Below, in pieces: positions 22,627 through 32,578 of a stretch of 64,000 bases of DNA. Below the pieces are notes generated by a model, which saw only the letters and a program-made list of their open reading frames with translations, was not told where the DNA came from and did no database searches. Origin of the DNA: a virus; IMG/VR virus record IMGVR_UViG_3300001683_000001, positions 1-64,000 of that record; one strand, written 5' to 3'. The translations under genes and the position numbers were made by a program. The stretch's first letter is position 1; every line of letters begins with the position of its first letter.

Positions 22627-24834
22627 GTGGCTGATGACGCCAAACTCAAGGTCATCATCGAAGGCGATTCAAAGGCTCTCATCGCCGCTGTTGGGGCGGC
22701 ATCAGCCGCGACGGCATCAGGCGGCAAGGACATCAAAGGCTCTCTCGCTTCGATAGGGAAGGCATTCACCGTAATGGGAATCGCGGCGGTGGCGGCAGGG
22801 ACGGCAATCACAATCGGATTCGTGAAGAAGTCGGTGAATGCGTTCATCGAGTTTGAGCAAAGCCTGACCCGCATCAACGCTGTGATGACCGAACTCGATG
22901 CAACCCAACGACAGACTCTCCAACAGAGCATCCGCGACATCGCCGCCGAATCACAATTCACAGCCCGACAGGTCACGGACGCGGCGACCCAATTGGTCTT
23001 CGCAGGTATGGCCTATGACGACCTCATCGGTGACGAGGACAAAGGCATCACAGGTGCAGTATCAGCCCTCGTTGATTTCGCCATCGCCGCTGGAACCCCG
23101 GTCGAAACAGCCGCCGAGATTTCGATGGCCGCGCTGAGTGGATTCGGCTTGGAAGTCAAGGAGATGACGAGGGTCATGGATGTGATGATGACCACCTACA
23201 CCTCCGCCTTCGTGACGCTTGAGGAACTCGGTCAGACGATGAAGTTCCTCGCACCCACAGCGAGGGCCGCTGGTATCTCAATCGAGGAAGCCGCAGCAGC
23301 AGCGGGCGCACTCGGAAATGCGGGCCTAAAAGGGACTATTGCAGGGACCGGGTTGCGTATGTCTATCAACAAATTACTCTCTCCGACTGACGATGCCCGG
23401 AAGGTCATGGACGAACTCGGACTCTCCTTCTTCACACTCACTCCGCGAGGCGAAACAGCGCAAGTCGCGTTGCAGGGATTGTCCGGTTCCTTGCGCCAAT
23501 CCACACGCGAATTAGAGGCCACCAAGTTTGCCGTCGAAGCACTCAACAACGAACTCTCAGACCTTTCAATCGAACAGCAGAGGAACAGCCTCGCCATCGC
23601 TGAGATTCGACAGCGAGCCGCGCGTCAGGGTAGAACCTTGACTGACCAAGAAATCAAGACGGTCGAGAGGCTCCAAATGGCGAATGAGGACTTGAGCATC
23701 CAACAGCAACGACTCGGTATAGAGCAAGCGGTAGCGACGAAGGCACAGGAGAAGAACTCTAAAACGGTGGCTGACCAAAAGCGGCTATATGGTAGCCTCA
23801 ATCGAGAGGTTCAGATGCAGACCACAGGACTAACAAGCCTCGTTGATGTGATTAACCAATTGGAGGCGGCAGGTGCTACCACATCACAGGTCTTGGAGAT
23901 ATTCTCTGTGCGCGGTGGAACCGCCATCATGGCTCTCTTGGGACAGGCTGATGCCTTCCGAGATTTGACCGAGGCTAACTACGAATCACAGGGAGCGTTG
24001 GCGGCATTCATTGAGGAAATCAAGACCTCGGTAGCCTTCGCTATGATGCAAGTCAAATCGAACTTTGAAGAAACCCAATTGGTCATCGGTGAAATCTTCG
24101 CAGACCTACTCACGATGGATGGTGGGGTTGCCGAGGCGATGAACGGAATCGCGGAGAGTATTCGCGCTAACAAGGAGGATTGGAAGGACTTGGCTAAATC
24201 AATAGGCGACACCATCGTCCCGTTGCTTTTCGCAATACCCGCCCTCATCGACGGCATCACACGCGCATTCGCAAACATGAGGCCATTCCTCAATGTAATC
24301 GTAGGGCTGTTCAAACTTCTCGGAATCATTCTATGGCCCGTCTTCAAACTCCTTGAGGGAATCGCATGGGTAGTGGAAAAACTCACCGGCTCAGGCAAAG
24401 CAGGTAGCGTGGCTGCTTCGGCAGGTGCGGGGGTGGCAACAGGAGCCGCTATCGGTAGTATCATTCCGGGTGTCGGCACAGCCGTCGGAGCCGTTGTTGG
24501 AGGTGTTGCCGGAACCATCGGAGCGTTGCACGAAGGCGGAGTCACGACGGGGCCAAGTGTGAATCTCATTGGAGAGGCTGGCCCGGAGGCCATTATCCCA
24601 CTCGACAAACTTCCCCGAATTATCGCAGATGCCGGATATGTTCCACAGAACATGGCCGCATCCCCGCGCGGGGGGCCAGCGCAATCGGCAGGTGGATTAA
24701 CCATCAATTTCGGAAGCATCTCTATCTCAGGTGGAACCAACATGACGAGTGCATCAATTCGTGAAATCATGCGAACCGAGATGCCGAAAATCGTGAAGGA
24801 CTCCTACGCAAGTGGAGCAAGGGGAGTGGTCTGA
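22627..24834 (+). CDS. Tail tape measure protein
   Basis: 735 residues from GTG 22627. Residues 70-270 have the TP901-type core (FEQSLTRINAVM, FTARQVTDAATQLVFAGM, GNAGLKGTIAGTGLRMSINK). A coiled coil covers about 290-400, hydrophobic spans 530-590, and a Gly/Ala-rich transmembrane-like stretch 595-640, then the common LIGEAGPEAIIPLDKL motif. It fixes tail length and passes into the host envelope at infection. The length implies a tail of roughly 110 nm by the usual 1.5 angstrom per residue rule. Confidence 0.85.
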   Translation: MADDAKLKVIIEGDSKALIAAVGAASAATASGGKDIKGSLASIGKAFTVMGIAAVAAGTAITIGFVKKSVNAFIEFEQSLTRINAVMTELDATQRQTLQQSIRDIAAESQFTARQVTDAATQLVFAGMAYDDLIGDEDKGITGAVSALVDFAIAAGTPVETAAEISMAALSGFGLEVKEMTRVMDVMMTTYTSAFVTLEELGQTMKFLAPTARAAGISIEEAAAAAGALGNAGLKGTIAGTGLRMSINKLLSPTDDARKVMDELGLSFFTLTPRGETAQVALQGLSGSLRQSTRELEATKFAVEALNNELSDLSIEQQRNSLAIAEIRQRAARQGRTLTDQEIKTVERLQMANEDLSIQQQRLGIEQAVATKAQEKNSKTVADQKRLYGSLNREVQMQTTGLTSLVDVINQLEAAGATTSQVLEIFSVRGGTAIMALLGQADAFRDLTEANYESQGALAAFIEEIKTSVAFAMMQVKSNFEETQLVIGEIFADLLTMDGGVAEAMNGIAESIRANKEDWKDLAKSIGDTIVPLLFAIPALIDGITRAFANMRPFLNVIVGLFKLLGIILWPVFKLLEGIAWVVEKLTGSGKAGSVAASAGAGVATGAAIGSIIPGVGTAVGAVVGGVAGTIGALHEGGVTTGPSVNLIGEAGPEAIIPLDKLPRIIADAGYVPQNMAASPRGGPAQSAGGLTINFGSISISGGTNMTSASIREIMRTEMPKIVKDSYASGARGVV
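24638..24680. repeat. Repeat A copy inside the tape measure gene
   Basis: ATGTTCCACAGAACAT (24638-24653) in frame as YVPQNM, followed by CCCCGCGCGGGG. It lies near the 3' end, after the conserved LIGEAGPEA motif, in what looks like a linker. Confidence 0.75.
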
Positions 24835-27800
24835 TGGCTTCTATCAAACAGGAGATTACCAAGCCGTTCTCGCGGATGCAGAATGGCCTTGTCGAAATCC
24901 AACGATGGTGGCCCGCCTATGTGAAGAACGACGGGGTGGGTGGCTTGACGGTCAGTCCGACTCTCTACGCCACGAACTTCGGCCCCAAGACCAACGCTGA
25001 TGAGGGTGGTCTGAACGACGAATCAAACACACCGGGAGTCAGGGTCGAGGTCATTGACGACGACGGCACAACGACCGCTGGAACCTACACCCTGACCATC
25101 TCCGGCTCAGGGACCATGAACCCTCGCGTGACCGTCAATTACAATGGCGTCACCTACGCTTGGATGCTCGTTGCTCCGAGTGCAGAGGGAGTCAGCACCA
25201 CCGTAGTTCAAACGACATACGAGGTGGACCCCATAGGAGGGAATGACGAAGTAGCCACCGCTGGCTCTCCGTCGAAGAAGCCGACCAATTACACCGGACC
25301 ATTCCCGGTCTTCCAAACCATCCAAGAGTTCGCTGAGATGCTCGACACCTACCGGCACATCGCCGTAGGAGGCGGGACTGTGACTGACGACAGGAAGAAG
25401 GCGTGGCTTCCACATGGTCTGATTGGTCGAGATGGAGTGTCGTCTGCGGCTGTTTTACCCGACATGGATGCCGACCCCCGAATCACTTCCGCCGAGTATG
25501 ACGACACGATGAAAATCCGAGCGACGGTCTTCATGCCGATGATGCTCGACAACAACCAATTCGACAAGCGAATCACCGGTGCAGATGTGTCGTTCGCTTG
25601 GCCTGAGAATCCTCTTGATACACTTTGGGATGGCCTCAAGCAACAGGGCATCACTCGCTACGATGCTGACCCTACGGGAGCCGACAAGACCACTATCCGC
25701 TACAAAGAGTGCGGGTATTCCGGCGACCACCTTCTCGGAGCCGTTGGAGCGTGGTCATACTACCAAAATGCCGCGACCTACAAATCCACAGGTGGAAGCA
25801 CGACAACCAACATGGGATTCGGGAACCCCGACATCTCTCTCGACACGACCGCCTCCATAGGTCCGAAGTATCGGATGAGGATGGCTCTCGCTTGCTTCCT
25901 CAAGGACGGCACATACACACTCAACGACGGGGGCGACATCATCCCCTACATCTACGACCCGGACCGCACCATTGGAGGCACGAATACGGACACCCTCTAT
26001 GCGGTGTGGGACGGCAAGAAGGGCTACGGCACATCTCAGCCTATCAAGGACGATTGCTCGGCTCAGATTTACCCCATGTTCGACTTCGTGCAGGGGCCAC
26101 TCACACCAGCATCTCAGGGCAACAATTTCGATTCATCGGTGGTGGAACAGGAGGCTATGTGGTGGCCCGCCATCAAGACCTCTCAAGCCCTCAACACTAC
26201 TCAGATAATCAACCCTCGACAGTTCCTCGTCAGGCCCAATCCTAAACGCACCAAAATACTCGCAATCGAGAAGAGCAATACGGGTTCCATCAAAGTCTAT
26301 ATCGACGCGAACTCGACGGATGGAGTGACCTTCACCGGAGGTCCTCAGATGCCGGTGTTCATCAGCGGAATGACCGGTTCCCTCGGCACAGATGCCGACA
26401 ACGCAAGCACCCGCTGGAACGCCAATGACGATGGGGATAGGGGAACCGCTGCTTGGTGGGCGTGGGGGATTGAGAATAAGATTGACCATAACGGGTGGTG
26501 GCTGATGAATGCGGTGAGTGCTGTGACGACAGGCAATTTTGGAATCGGCACGAAGACCTACCAAAGCATCGAGATTCTCTTAGCAAATGATGTGTGGTCA
26601 AGCACCGCCACATCTCTCTACTCGCTGGTGTCGTCAGACGCCTACATCACACAGGGTCGGTTGGGAGGGCCGCGCGATGACCGAGGCTACAATGGAATCC
26701 AAATGCAGATGACGGCGGGAATTGGTTCAGGGGCTTTCGATGGTCTGAGAGGGACATCAACAGGGTTCTTCGCAGGGTGTGGTCAGCCTGATAGTTCGGC
26801 TCCGGTCGGAGGTTCCACAGACACAACCTATCCGGGTCGTCCGACGCTGTATGAACCCGAACAGACGAACTCTGATGGACAGGTCGTGAGCGCGACGAAC
26901 TTCACGGCTCGGAGCATCAGTATCAGAGCCGCCGATGACCTACGATTTGCTACTGCTCCCACCGTGTCTTCGTTAGGTGGCGGGGTCCTTCGACTACCGC
27001 CTCCGATTGGTTGGGATATTGCGAAATTATACTACACCGGCAACAACAGCATAGCCGTGTCCACATACAGGGATTATCTCACTCAAGCATCCGGCGGAAT
27101 CACAACCAAAGGTGCGCTCAATTCACGGTGGTCTGCGCGAGGTATTCACATTCCGTTTTGGTCATACATCAACGAGGATGGTCGCCATGCTTGGGACCAC
27201 ACCAAACCCGGAACAGGAGGGGGAACATGGCTCTATGGTCGCAACCGTCCCTTCCCTCCGAGTGAGAGGGTCGGAACCCGATGTGCCTACTCGCCCTCGC
27301 TACTGCCTGACGCGACGACCGCAGGTGGCTATACAGCAACCGCAACCGGGAACTATCTCGGTGCTGGTGTCGAGTCCACGAAGTATGGATTGACCGAGAT
27401 GGGTTGCTCTCCGGTATGGCTGGACATGGAGATGCGCGCCTTCGTGCCTGTGCGTGACCAACGCCTTGTCCTCATCGAGTTCGACAACGGGGTATCGTAT
27501 GGGAGGACAGGCAGACACTCGATGTTCACACAGGGAGGGACCGAGAACTCCCTGTTCGGTCATGGCTTCTATCCCGTATGGGATGGGACCGGCATGGGAA
27601 CCGGGTCTTTTGCGGATAACTACCCTATGGTGAAGACGACCTACGATTTTAATCACATTATGGGAACAGCGGCGGAAATCAACCTCGGCTCCAATCCTCC
27701 TGATATGTCGCATAACCTCCCGACCTACACGACCAACCGTCCCGCGCTGTGGGTGTGGGGCGCGGGGGGGAACTTCTTCACCTCTGATTGGTCGGAGGAT

Positions 27801-29537
27801 TTAGCAGACCGATTCCCCATCACAGGGGCCGGTGGAAATCATGGTTGGGGAGGTCTTGGGAATGGCTACGGCTACGGCACTCCAACCTCTATTGTAGAGG
27901 GAACCCATTTGATGAGAGTCGTCTTCACCGAAGGGGGCATGAAGTATATCCTCGATGGGTCGAACATGGGAACCGATGTGACCAGCGCACAGCCCGTTTG
28001 GGGCATGACTGTGAAGGTCGCTGATGCTTGCGTATTCGACCAAGAGGGAACTCTGAATAACGAGCAAGGCACATCGAACTCACCCATCCGTCCGAACATG
28101 AATATGAGTCACAGCGATTTGCAGATTGACGCCCTCACGCTCAGGCAGATACCGACGCCAGCGATGGTTCCATTCAAGGTTGATAGCATGAAACAACAGC
28201 CATCCAATGTGGCGCGATTCACCTCCCTAACGATGGAGGTGGAAAATGTGAGCGCGTCGAAGGGCATGGACATCACGGCGACACTCCTTGAACCACCAAC
28301 GACTCTCAATGGAATGCAGACAGAGGCATCCACCGTCATCACCGGATTCGATGATGTGAGTCTTGGAATCGCCGGAGGATATGGCTCACTCGATTTGACG
28401 GGTCTGCCGACCTCGGCCATCACCAATGGGTTCGTCATCAGGTGGAACTTCTACATCCCCCATTCCAACCAGCCGGACTACCATCCGATTGATTGGAACG
28501 CGACTCCAATAATCAGGTCTTGGGAGGTCATTTACGACATCACACCGACATCGGCTCTGACCTGCATTGGGAACACCTTCAACGGCGACACGACACCACC
28601 CATAGACAGCAAGGTCGGCAACATGGTGTCGTTCCGAGGAACAGGAACCACCACCGATGCCGACCTCAAGATAGCGAAGGTCAAGTTCGACTTCGGTGAT
28701 GGTGTGGTGACGGGCTGGATTCCCTTCGCTGACCTCACTCTCGCCACCACTACCTACGATGCCGCCCATGTCTATACGAAGGCAGGGACCTTCTCTGCCG
28801 TTGCATACGCGATGGACGACTCAGACAACGAGAGCGTGGCTTCCACAGCCATCTCCGTCGTTGTCGCAGAGGGGTTGCCGGTTGCAGTTCTCAGAGCAAC
28901 GCCCGGACGCATCTATAAGACGAACGACATCACCCTCGATGGCTCGTCTTCCTACATCATATCGAGTGATGCGAGCCGGACCATTTCTCAGTATGTCTTC
29001 ACGCCGGGTGACGGGTCCTCCGCTACTACCCAATCGGGTTCCTCTCTCACCCACACCTACAACACCGCAGGGGAATACACCGCGACCCTCACGGTCAAGG
29101 ACAACGCAACACCTCAGAATACCTCTATCGCCGCCTCGGTCATAGTGGAGATTCTTGCGGCAGACACGGCTGTTGATTTGCTGGCTCAATTGAATACTCG
29201 ACCTGCCGCATTCCAAGAGCAACAAAGTGCATCTCTTGGAATTACTCCGGTTCTCGATACAGCCTATCCCGAAGTGTCCGATACCGGCCAACGCACAGAC
29301 GAGTTCCTCTTGACCGGTTCGTTCCTCAAAGGCACATCCACAGCAGACATCACAATCATGCAGGGCTACCTCGCTGACGGGACTCTCCTTGCGATAGAAT
29401 GGGAAACTACCGATTGGTCAGGCAACGCATCAGTCAAGACCTTCACAGGGAGGATGATGTCCTTCGACTTCGATAGGGAAGGTGGAAGTCATGGTGAAAC
29501 ACCCTACTCTGCAACATTCGTCCGAGATACTGCGTGA
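24834..29537 (+). CDS. Giant tail protein with two PKD domains
   Basis: 1567 residues. The first 1240 are beta-rich, low in Cys and high in Gly, Thr, Asn and Trp, as in tail-tip and adhesin proteins. Two PKD-type domains follow at about 1240-1345 (DFGDGVVTGW ... YDAAHVYTKAGTFSAVAY) and 1346-1441 (VFTPGDGSS ... LTHTYNTAGEYTATL), then a 125-residue C-terminal domain resembling a tail-hub attachment unit. PKD domains bind sugars or proteins on cell surfaces. It probably forms the tail tip and first contact with the host. Its start overlaps the tape measure stop. Confidence 0.7.
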   Translation: MASIKQEITKPFSRMQNGLVEIQRWWPAYVKNDGVGGLTVSPTLYATNFGPKTNADEGGLNDESNTPGVRVEVIDDDGTTTAGTYTLTISGSGTMNPRVTVNYNGVTYAWMLVAPSAEGVSTTVVQTTYEVDPIGGNDEVATAGSPSKKPTNYTGPFPVFQTIQEFAEMLDTYRHIAVGGGTVTDDRKKAWLPHGLIGRDGVSSAAVLPDMDADPRITSAEYDDTMKIRATVFMPMMLDNNQFDKRITGADVSFAWPENPLDTLWDGLKQQGITRYDADPTGADKTTIRYKECGYSGDHLLGAVGAWSYYQNAATYKSTGGSTTTNMGFGNPDISLDTTASIGPKYRMRMALACFLKDGTYTLNDGGDIIPYIYDPDRTIGGTNTDTLYAVWDGKKGYGTSQPIKDDCSAQIYPMFDFVQGPLTPASQGNNFDSSVVEQEAMWWPAIKTSQALNTTQIINPRQFLVRPNPKRTKILAIEKSNTGSIKVYIDANSTDGVTFTGGPQMPVFISGMTGSLGTDADNASTRWNANDDGDRGTAAWWAWGIENKIDHNGWWLMNAVSAVTTGNFGIGTKTYQSIEILLANDVWSSTATSLYSLVSSDAYITQGRLGGPRDDRGYNGIQMQMTAGIGSGAFDGLRGTSTGFFAGCGQPDSSAPVGGSTDTTYPGRPTLYEPEQTNSDGQVVSATNFTARSISIRAADDLRFATAPTVSSLGGGVLRLPPPIGWDIAKLYYTGNNSIAVSTYRDYLTQASGGITTKGALNSRWSARGIHIPFWSYINEDGRHAWDHTKPGTGGGTWLYGRNRPFPPSERVGTRCAYSPSLLPDATTAGGYTATATGNYLGAGVESTKYGLTEMGCSPVWLDMEMRAFVPVRDQRLVLIEFDNGVSYGRTGRHSMFTQGGTENSLFGHGFYPVWDGTGMGTGSFADNYPMVKTTYDFNHIMGTAAEINLGSNPPDMSHNLPTYTTNRPALWVWGAGGNFFTSDWSEDLADRFPITGAGGNHGWGGLGNGYGYGTPTSIVEGTHLMRVVFTEGGMKYILDGSNMGTDVTSAQPVWGMTVKVADACVFDQEGTLNNEQGTSNSPIRPNMNMSHSDLQIDALTLRQIPTPAMVPFKVDSMKQQPSNVARFTSLTMEVENVSASKGMDITATLLEPPTTLNGMQTEASTVITGFDDVSLGIAGGYGSLDLTGLPTSAITNGFVIRWNFYIPHSNQPDYHPIDWNATPIIRSWEVIYDITPTSALTCIGNTFNGDTTPPIDSKVGNMVSFRGTGTTTDADLKIAKVKFDFGDGVVTGWIPFADLTLATTTYDAAHVYTKAGTFSAVAYAMDDSDNESVASTAISVVVAEGLPVAVLRATPGRIYKTNDITLDGSSSYIISSDASRTISQYVFTPGDGSSATTQSGSSLTHTYNTAGEYTATLTVKDNATPQNTSIAASVIVEILAADTAVDLLAQLNTRPAAFQEQQSASLGITPVLDTAYPEVSDTGQRTDEFLLTGSFLKGTSTADITIMQGYLADGTLLAIEWETTDWSGNASVKTFTGRMMSFDFDREGGSHGETPYSATFVRDTA

Positions 29538-29580
29538 GAGGGGTAGGGATTCATAACGAGAATCGAAGGCGGTGTGGTTG

Positions 29581-29889
29581 ATGGATGAAGAATACGATGA
29601 AGATGAAATTGCAGAAGCGATGAAGAATATGCACTCTCAGAACCAGCGAGTAGAGGTCATCATCAGTCAGACCATGATGGAGATTGAGATTGAACTCTCG
29701 GAGATGGAGATACAGTTCTCCGACCTCCCTGTTCAGGATGCCGAGATTGCAGGTCGAGAAGCATACAGGATTGCGGAGGAACAGGGATTGCTCGACCCCG
29801 AAGATTTGGAACTGTTCTCGTTGATGTTCAGAGAGGCTCTGTTTAACGGCATCCGACTCAACCGAACCTTCATTGAAGCATGGTCTTGA
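29581..29889 (+). CDS. Small acidic helical protein in tail module
   Basis: 102 residues from ATG 29581; acidic start, then two or three amphipathic helices rich in Met, Ile and Glu. Located between the PKD tail protein and the baseplate hub gene, so perhaps a small tail-tip or chaperone component. No family recognised. GTG 29572 is an alternative start. Confidence 0.5.
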   Translation: MDEEYDEDEIAEAMKNMHSQNQRVEVIISQTMMEIEIELSEMEIQFSDLPVQDAEIAGREAYRIAEEQGLLDPEDLELFSLMFREALFNGIRLNRTFIEAWS

Positions 29890-29900
29890 GAAGACGCGCG

Positions 29901-29990
29901 TAGAGCGTGTCGAGGCCATCTGCGGTCAATTGGGGCCTCTAACCGACTCGACACGCTCTATGGGGCCTCTATTGGTTCAGAATCGGCAAG
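29901..29990 (+). repeat. Repeat B copy with 14-pair stem
   Basis: TAGAGCGTGTCGAG (29901-29914) pairs perfectly with CTCGACACGCTCTA (29947-29960). The arms carry changes on both sides relative to the copies at 51458 and 60875, so the pairing is conserved. GGGGCCTCTA appears twice, once in the loop and once downstream; the copy ends ATTGGTTCAGAATCGGCAAG. Confidence 0.75.
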
Positions 29991-30047
29991 AATCTGCTCA
30001 TGTGGGTTCCCGAATCGTGATGAACCGTGAGAATCAGGTCAGAGGGT

Positions 30048-31112
30048 ATGGCGAACTCGATAGTCGTGACCATCAACAATAGCACAGCCCTGAGTGGAGT
30101 CCGTCGCGTGAGGATGCGGCGAACCATGAACGCACCATCTTCGGCTACGGTTGAAATCAACAATGTCGCAAATGTCCGAGGCTTCTCTGCCGACAGAGGT
30201 GATACCATCAAGATTCAGGCCAGCCCACGCGGTCCTCGCTCTCTCGTCCCGACCGTGTTCTACGGGACAATCACAGACATCGAAACCACATCCTCGACAT
30301 TCACCATCACGGCTCTCGACACCCTCGGCCTTCTCGGCAACGAAATCATCCTGACCAATCCTTCATCCATAGCCACACAGGAAGATGCGGCAACGGTGGT
30401 GAAGCAGATTGTCGCTGATTCCAATTACGACCTCTCACTCGATGGGATGATTGGCGAAACCAATGTTGTCCTATCAGCGGGACTCAACCTCGTAGGGAAG
30501 ACTCGATTGGCGGGAGTGCAGAGTGTCCTCTCGTTGGTGAATTGCATCCCGGCTAAGTTCGTTATCGAGGCCGACATGGACAAGGCTGGAATTAGGTTGC
30601 TCCAATTACATGAGGTGGAAGACACATCAGTCACTCCCTACACCGCTGGAAGTCTTCCGCGAACGAGCGACCCCCTCGACCTCTATCCCACCATGATAGA
30701 ACGGAATGAGGACGAGGTGGATTTGGTCAATTTAGTGACGGTCAAAAACACCTCGCTGAACATCCAAGTCACAGAGCCAATTACTGTTCCAACCAATCCA
30801 ATCCACAGGCTCTACGAAGAAAACTCAATCACGGATGAAACCCAAGCCCGGTTGTTTGCTCGACAGACCCTCCAACAGCAGGGTCGCACGAAGGCCCGAT
30901 GGGATGTGGAAGCACAGCCTGAGAGATTCGACATCAAGGCTGGCGACATCATTAGTTTTGCATCGGTGGATGGTGGTCTTGCAGGGAGGCAGAGAGTGTT
31001 CGATGTCCGTTGGACTTTCCAACCATCAGGCTCATCCACATTCCTCTCCGTCGGACGGCAAGAACCTGACTTCCTCTCGGCTCTCAGATTCGCCTCCAAT
31101 CTCTCGACCTGA
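30048..31112 (+). CDS. Baseplate hub/gpD-like tail protein
   Basis: 354 residues from ATG 30048, with a GGTCAGAGGGT ribosome region. Strand-rich N-terminal half (SATVEINNVANVRGFSADRG, GDTIKIQ, YGTITDIETTSSTFTITALD) typical of gpD/gp27-like hubs, then ATVVKQIVADS and a long C-terminal part with PERFDIKAGDIISF. The hub links tube and tip. It is the last gene of the main tail module. Family call rests on pattern and position. Confidence 0.6.
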   Translation: MANSIVVTINNSTALSGVRRVRMRRTMNAPSSATVEINNVANVRGFSADRGDTIKIQASPRGPRSLVPTVFYGTITDIETTSSTFTITALDTLGLLGNEIILTNPSSIATQEDAATVVKQIVADSNYDLSLDGMIGETNVVLSAGLNLVGKTRLAGVQSVLSLVNCIPAKFVIEADMDKAGIRLLQLHEVEDTSVTPYTAGSLPRTSDPLDLYPTMIERNEDEVDLVNLVTVKNTSLNIQVTEPITVPTNPIHRLYEENSITDETQARLFARQTLQQQGRTKARWDVEAQPERFDIKAGDIISFASVDGGLAGRQRVFDVRWTFQPSGSSTFLSVGRQEPDFLSALRFASNLST

Positions 31113-31137
31113 GAAATCAGGCTGGAATCGCACTTTC

Positions 31138-31191
31138 CTCGCGTGTGCGCGCACACCTGCGCGCGAGAGTCGCTCATGTTCTGCGGAACAT
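31138..31191. repeat. Repeat A copy: CG hairpin plus palindrome
   Basis: CCTCGCGTGTGCGCGCACAC... to GCGCGCGAG, then ATGTTCTGCGGAACAT (31176-31191). Preceded by AATCAGGCTGGAATCG, the same segment that accompanies other copies. Confidence 0.8.
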
Positions 31192-31336
31192 TTTAATCAA
31201 AACACAAGAACGGGAGGTCGCCTTGACGGCAAACAGGGACAGCCGAGGCTATGTCCCGAATCATATCGGAGCCGAGCCGAGCCTCGCGCGCGTGAGCGCG
31301 CGTGCGCTTATGCCCGCGTAGTTCGCGCGATGCCGA

Positions 31337-31420
31337 AAGGGACCGTCGGCGTGGTCAGAAAATGCGATATTGAGGTCGAAACCTATTGATTTGCCCTATC
31401 TATTGATATAGGGGAGGCCG
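31337..31420 (+). promoter_or_regulatory. Element C promoter of the zincin gene
   Basis: GGGACCGTCGGCGTGGTCAG, AAAATGCGATATTGAGG, ATTTGCCCTAT (CCCTAT 31394-31399), eight bases, ATAGGG (31408-31413), GGAGGCC. A second CG-rich stretch (31285-31335) lies just upstream. The rest of 31192-31284 holds nothing recognisable. Confidence 0.75.
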
Positions 31421-31421
31421 A

Positions 31422-31444
31422 CGCAGGTCATTACATGACCTGCG
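31422..31444 (+). promoter_or_regulatory. Start-codon hairpin of the zincin gene
   Basis: CGCAGGTCAT-TAC-ATGACCTGCG: ten perfect pairs with ATG 31435 as the first three bases of the 3' arm. The arms differ from those of the other three operons. Confidence 0.75.
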
Positions 31445-32208
31445 AAATGAAGCCGAACAACACTCCAACCAGCCGAGGTTCCGTCGGAGTATGCTACGCT
31501 GCCGACCGCACCGACATCCAAGTCACTCACAGCCTTGAGAGCAACGGATGGAAGCCATGCAAGATGGGAGTCCTTGCGAACTTCTCAGTAGCGGCCCTCA
31601 AGGAACTCGGCCTCTCGACCTACCGCATCAACAGAATCGCAATCAAGTATGTCTTCGTCGAGGCTGGAACACAGACCCGATACGACGAGATTCGGAATGA
31701 GCCATCTTGGCTCGGCCTCTGCATGAATGAGGGCAAGTCACAACACGGCGGGATGGATTGGCATGGGAACAAAATCCCTCAAACTCACTACTTCACCATC
31801 TATGTCCTCACCACCAAGAGGGTCAGGGGAGAGGTCATTCGCCGCCCTCTCAACGAGGTCATGCAGACTATCACTCACGAACTCGTCCATGTGGCTCAGG
31901 GAGCCGAGGACCGCCTTCACTACACCTACTACAACAAGGGCTGGAAGGTTCGCTACACGACCCCATCGGGAACCAGCATGACCTACTATCAGGGAGAGGA
32001 CGAACTCTCATGGGAAGACCGAGGCCATGAGTGGGAGGCCGTCAGCCACCAGCGCGTGACCCTCGCCAACATCCTCAACCCGGACCACGATTCCCTCACC
32101 GTTCGCATCAAGGGCCTCAACCATGAGGACGCAAACAACGGCTGGAATGTTCGCTACAATGAGATGGAGATGTCCTTCAATTACACCGAGATGGAGATGT
32201 CGGCATGA
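31435..32208 (+). CDS. HExxH zinc metallopeptidase, paralogue 1
   Basis: 257 residues. THELVH gives the zinc site (His148, Glu149, His152), and RGHEWEA about 55 residues later offers the third ligand Glu. The protein at 38063-38881 shares THELVHxAQ, LHYT and WEWEA, so these are paralogues under the same C-type promoter. The C-terminus repeats the EMEMS segment. The target protein is unknown; use against host proteins early in infection is an inference. Confidence 0.75.
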   Translation: MTCEMKPNNTPTSRGSVGVCYAADRTDIQVTHSLESNGWKPCKMGVLANFSVAALKELGLSTYRINRIAIKYVFVEAGTQTRYDEIRNEPSWLGLCMNEGKSQHGGMDWHGNKIPQTHYFTIYVLTTKRVRGEVIRRPLNEVMQTITHELVHVAQGAEDRLHYTYYNKGWKVRYTTPSGTSMTYYQGEDELSWEDRGHEWEAVSHQRVTLANILNPDHDSLTVRIKGLNHEDANNGWNVRYNEMEMSFNYTEMEMSA

Positions 32209-32264
32209 AGACCGAGAGATTCCTCGACGACCTGACGGCCGAAATCTTCGGGGGGTCGAACTGA
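32205..32264 (+). CDS. Very short coupled peptide gene, 19 residues
   Basis: ATG 32205 overlaps the zincin stop and the frame ends one base before the next ATG. The peptide (MKTERFLDDLTAEIFGGSN) is a short acidic helix. Overlap on one side and near-contact on the other support it, but its size keeps confidence low. Confidence 0.35.
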   Translation: MKTERFLDDLTAEIFGGSN

Positions 32265-32265
32265 G

Positions 32266-32379
32266 ATGAGCGTGCAGATTCCCGCATGGTCTTTCGGCCT
32301 CATGGTGGTTGTGAGTATGCCCTTCGGAATGCTTCTCGTATGGGCCTTCGCTTCCGGCAAAATTACCCTCCGTCAATAG
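32266..32379 (+). CDS. Small single-span membrane protein
   Basis: 37 residues with one membrane span (FGLMVVVSMPFGMLLVWAFA) and a short basic tail. It is the third frame after the zincin gene and is likely co-transcribed. The stop merges into a repeat B fragment (CGACGCGCTCTATTGGCCTC at 32388-32407). Confidence 0.5.
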   Translation: MSVQIPAWSFGLMVVVSMPFGMLLVWAFASGKITLRQ

Positions 32380-32429
32380 ACGCATTCGACGCGCTCTATT
32401 GGCCTCTTTTCGACGAGGGTGAAATGGGT

Positions 32430-32510
32430 GTTTTCGGGAGGTCCTTCGCGCGTGCGCGCGCGTGGGGGTGCGCGAGCGCACGCGAGATTCGCCCATGTTC
32501 CATAGAACAT
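32430..32510. repeat. Repeat A copy: CG hairpin plus palindrome
   Basis: CG segment (GCGTGCGCGCGCGTGGGGGT ... CACGCGAG) then ATGTTCCATAGAACAT at 32495-32510. It lies between a repeat B fragment and the terminase gene. Confidence 0.8.
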
Positions 32511-32578
32511 TAGTCCGCACTCGGAACCGAAATCACAGCCCAAATGGTGATGACCCTCCGATATTGAGAAGTGAGTGA

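Noticed and set aside
31197-31389. Extension of the frame at 30835-31389 as a gene
   Set aside because: It overlaps the hub gene in another frame and then reads through repeat A and promoter C.
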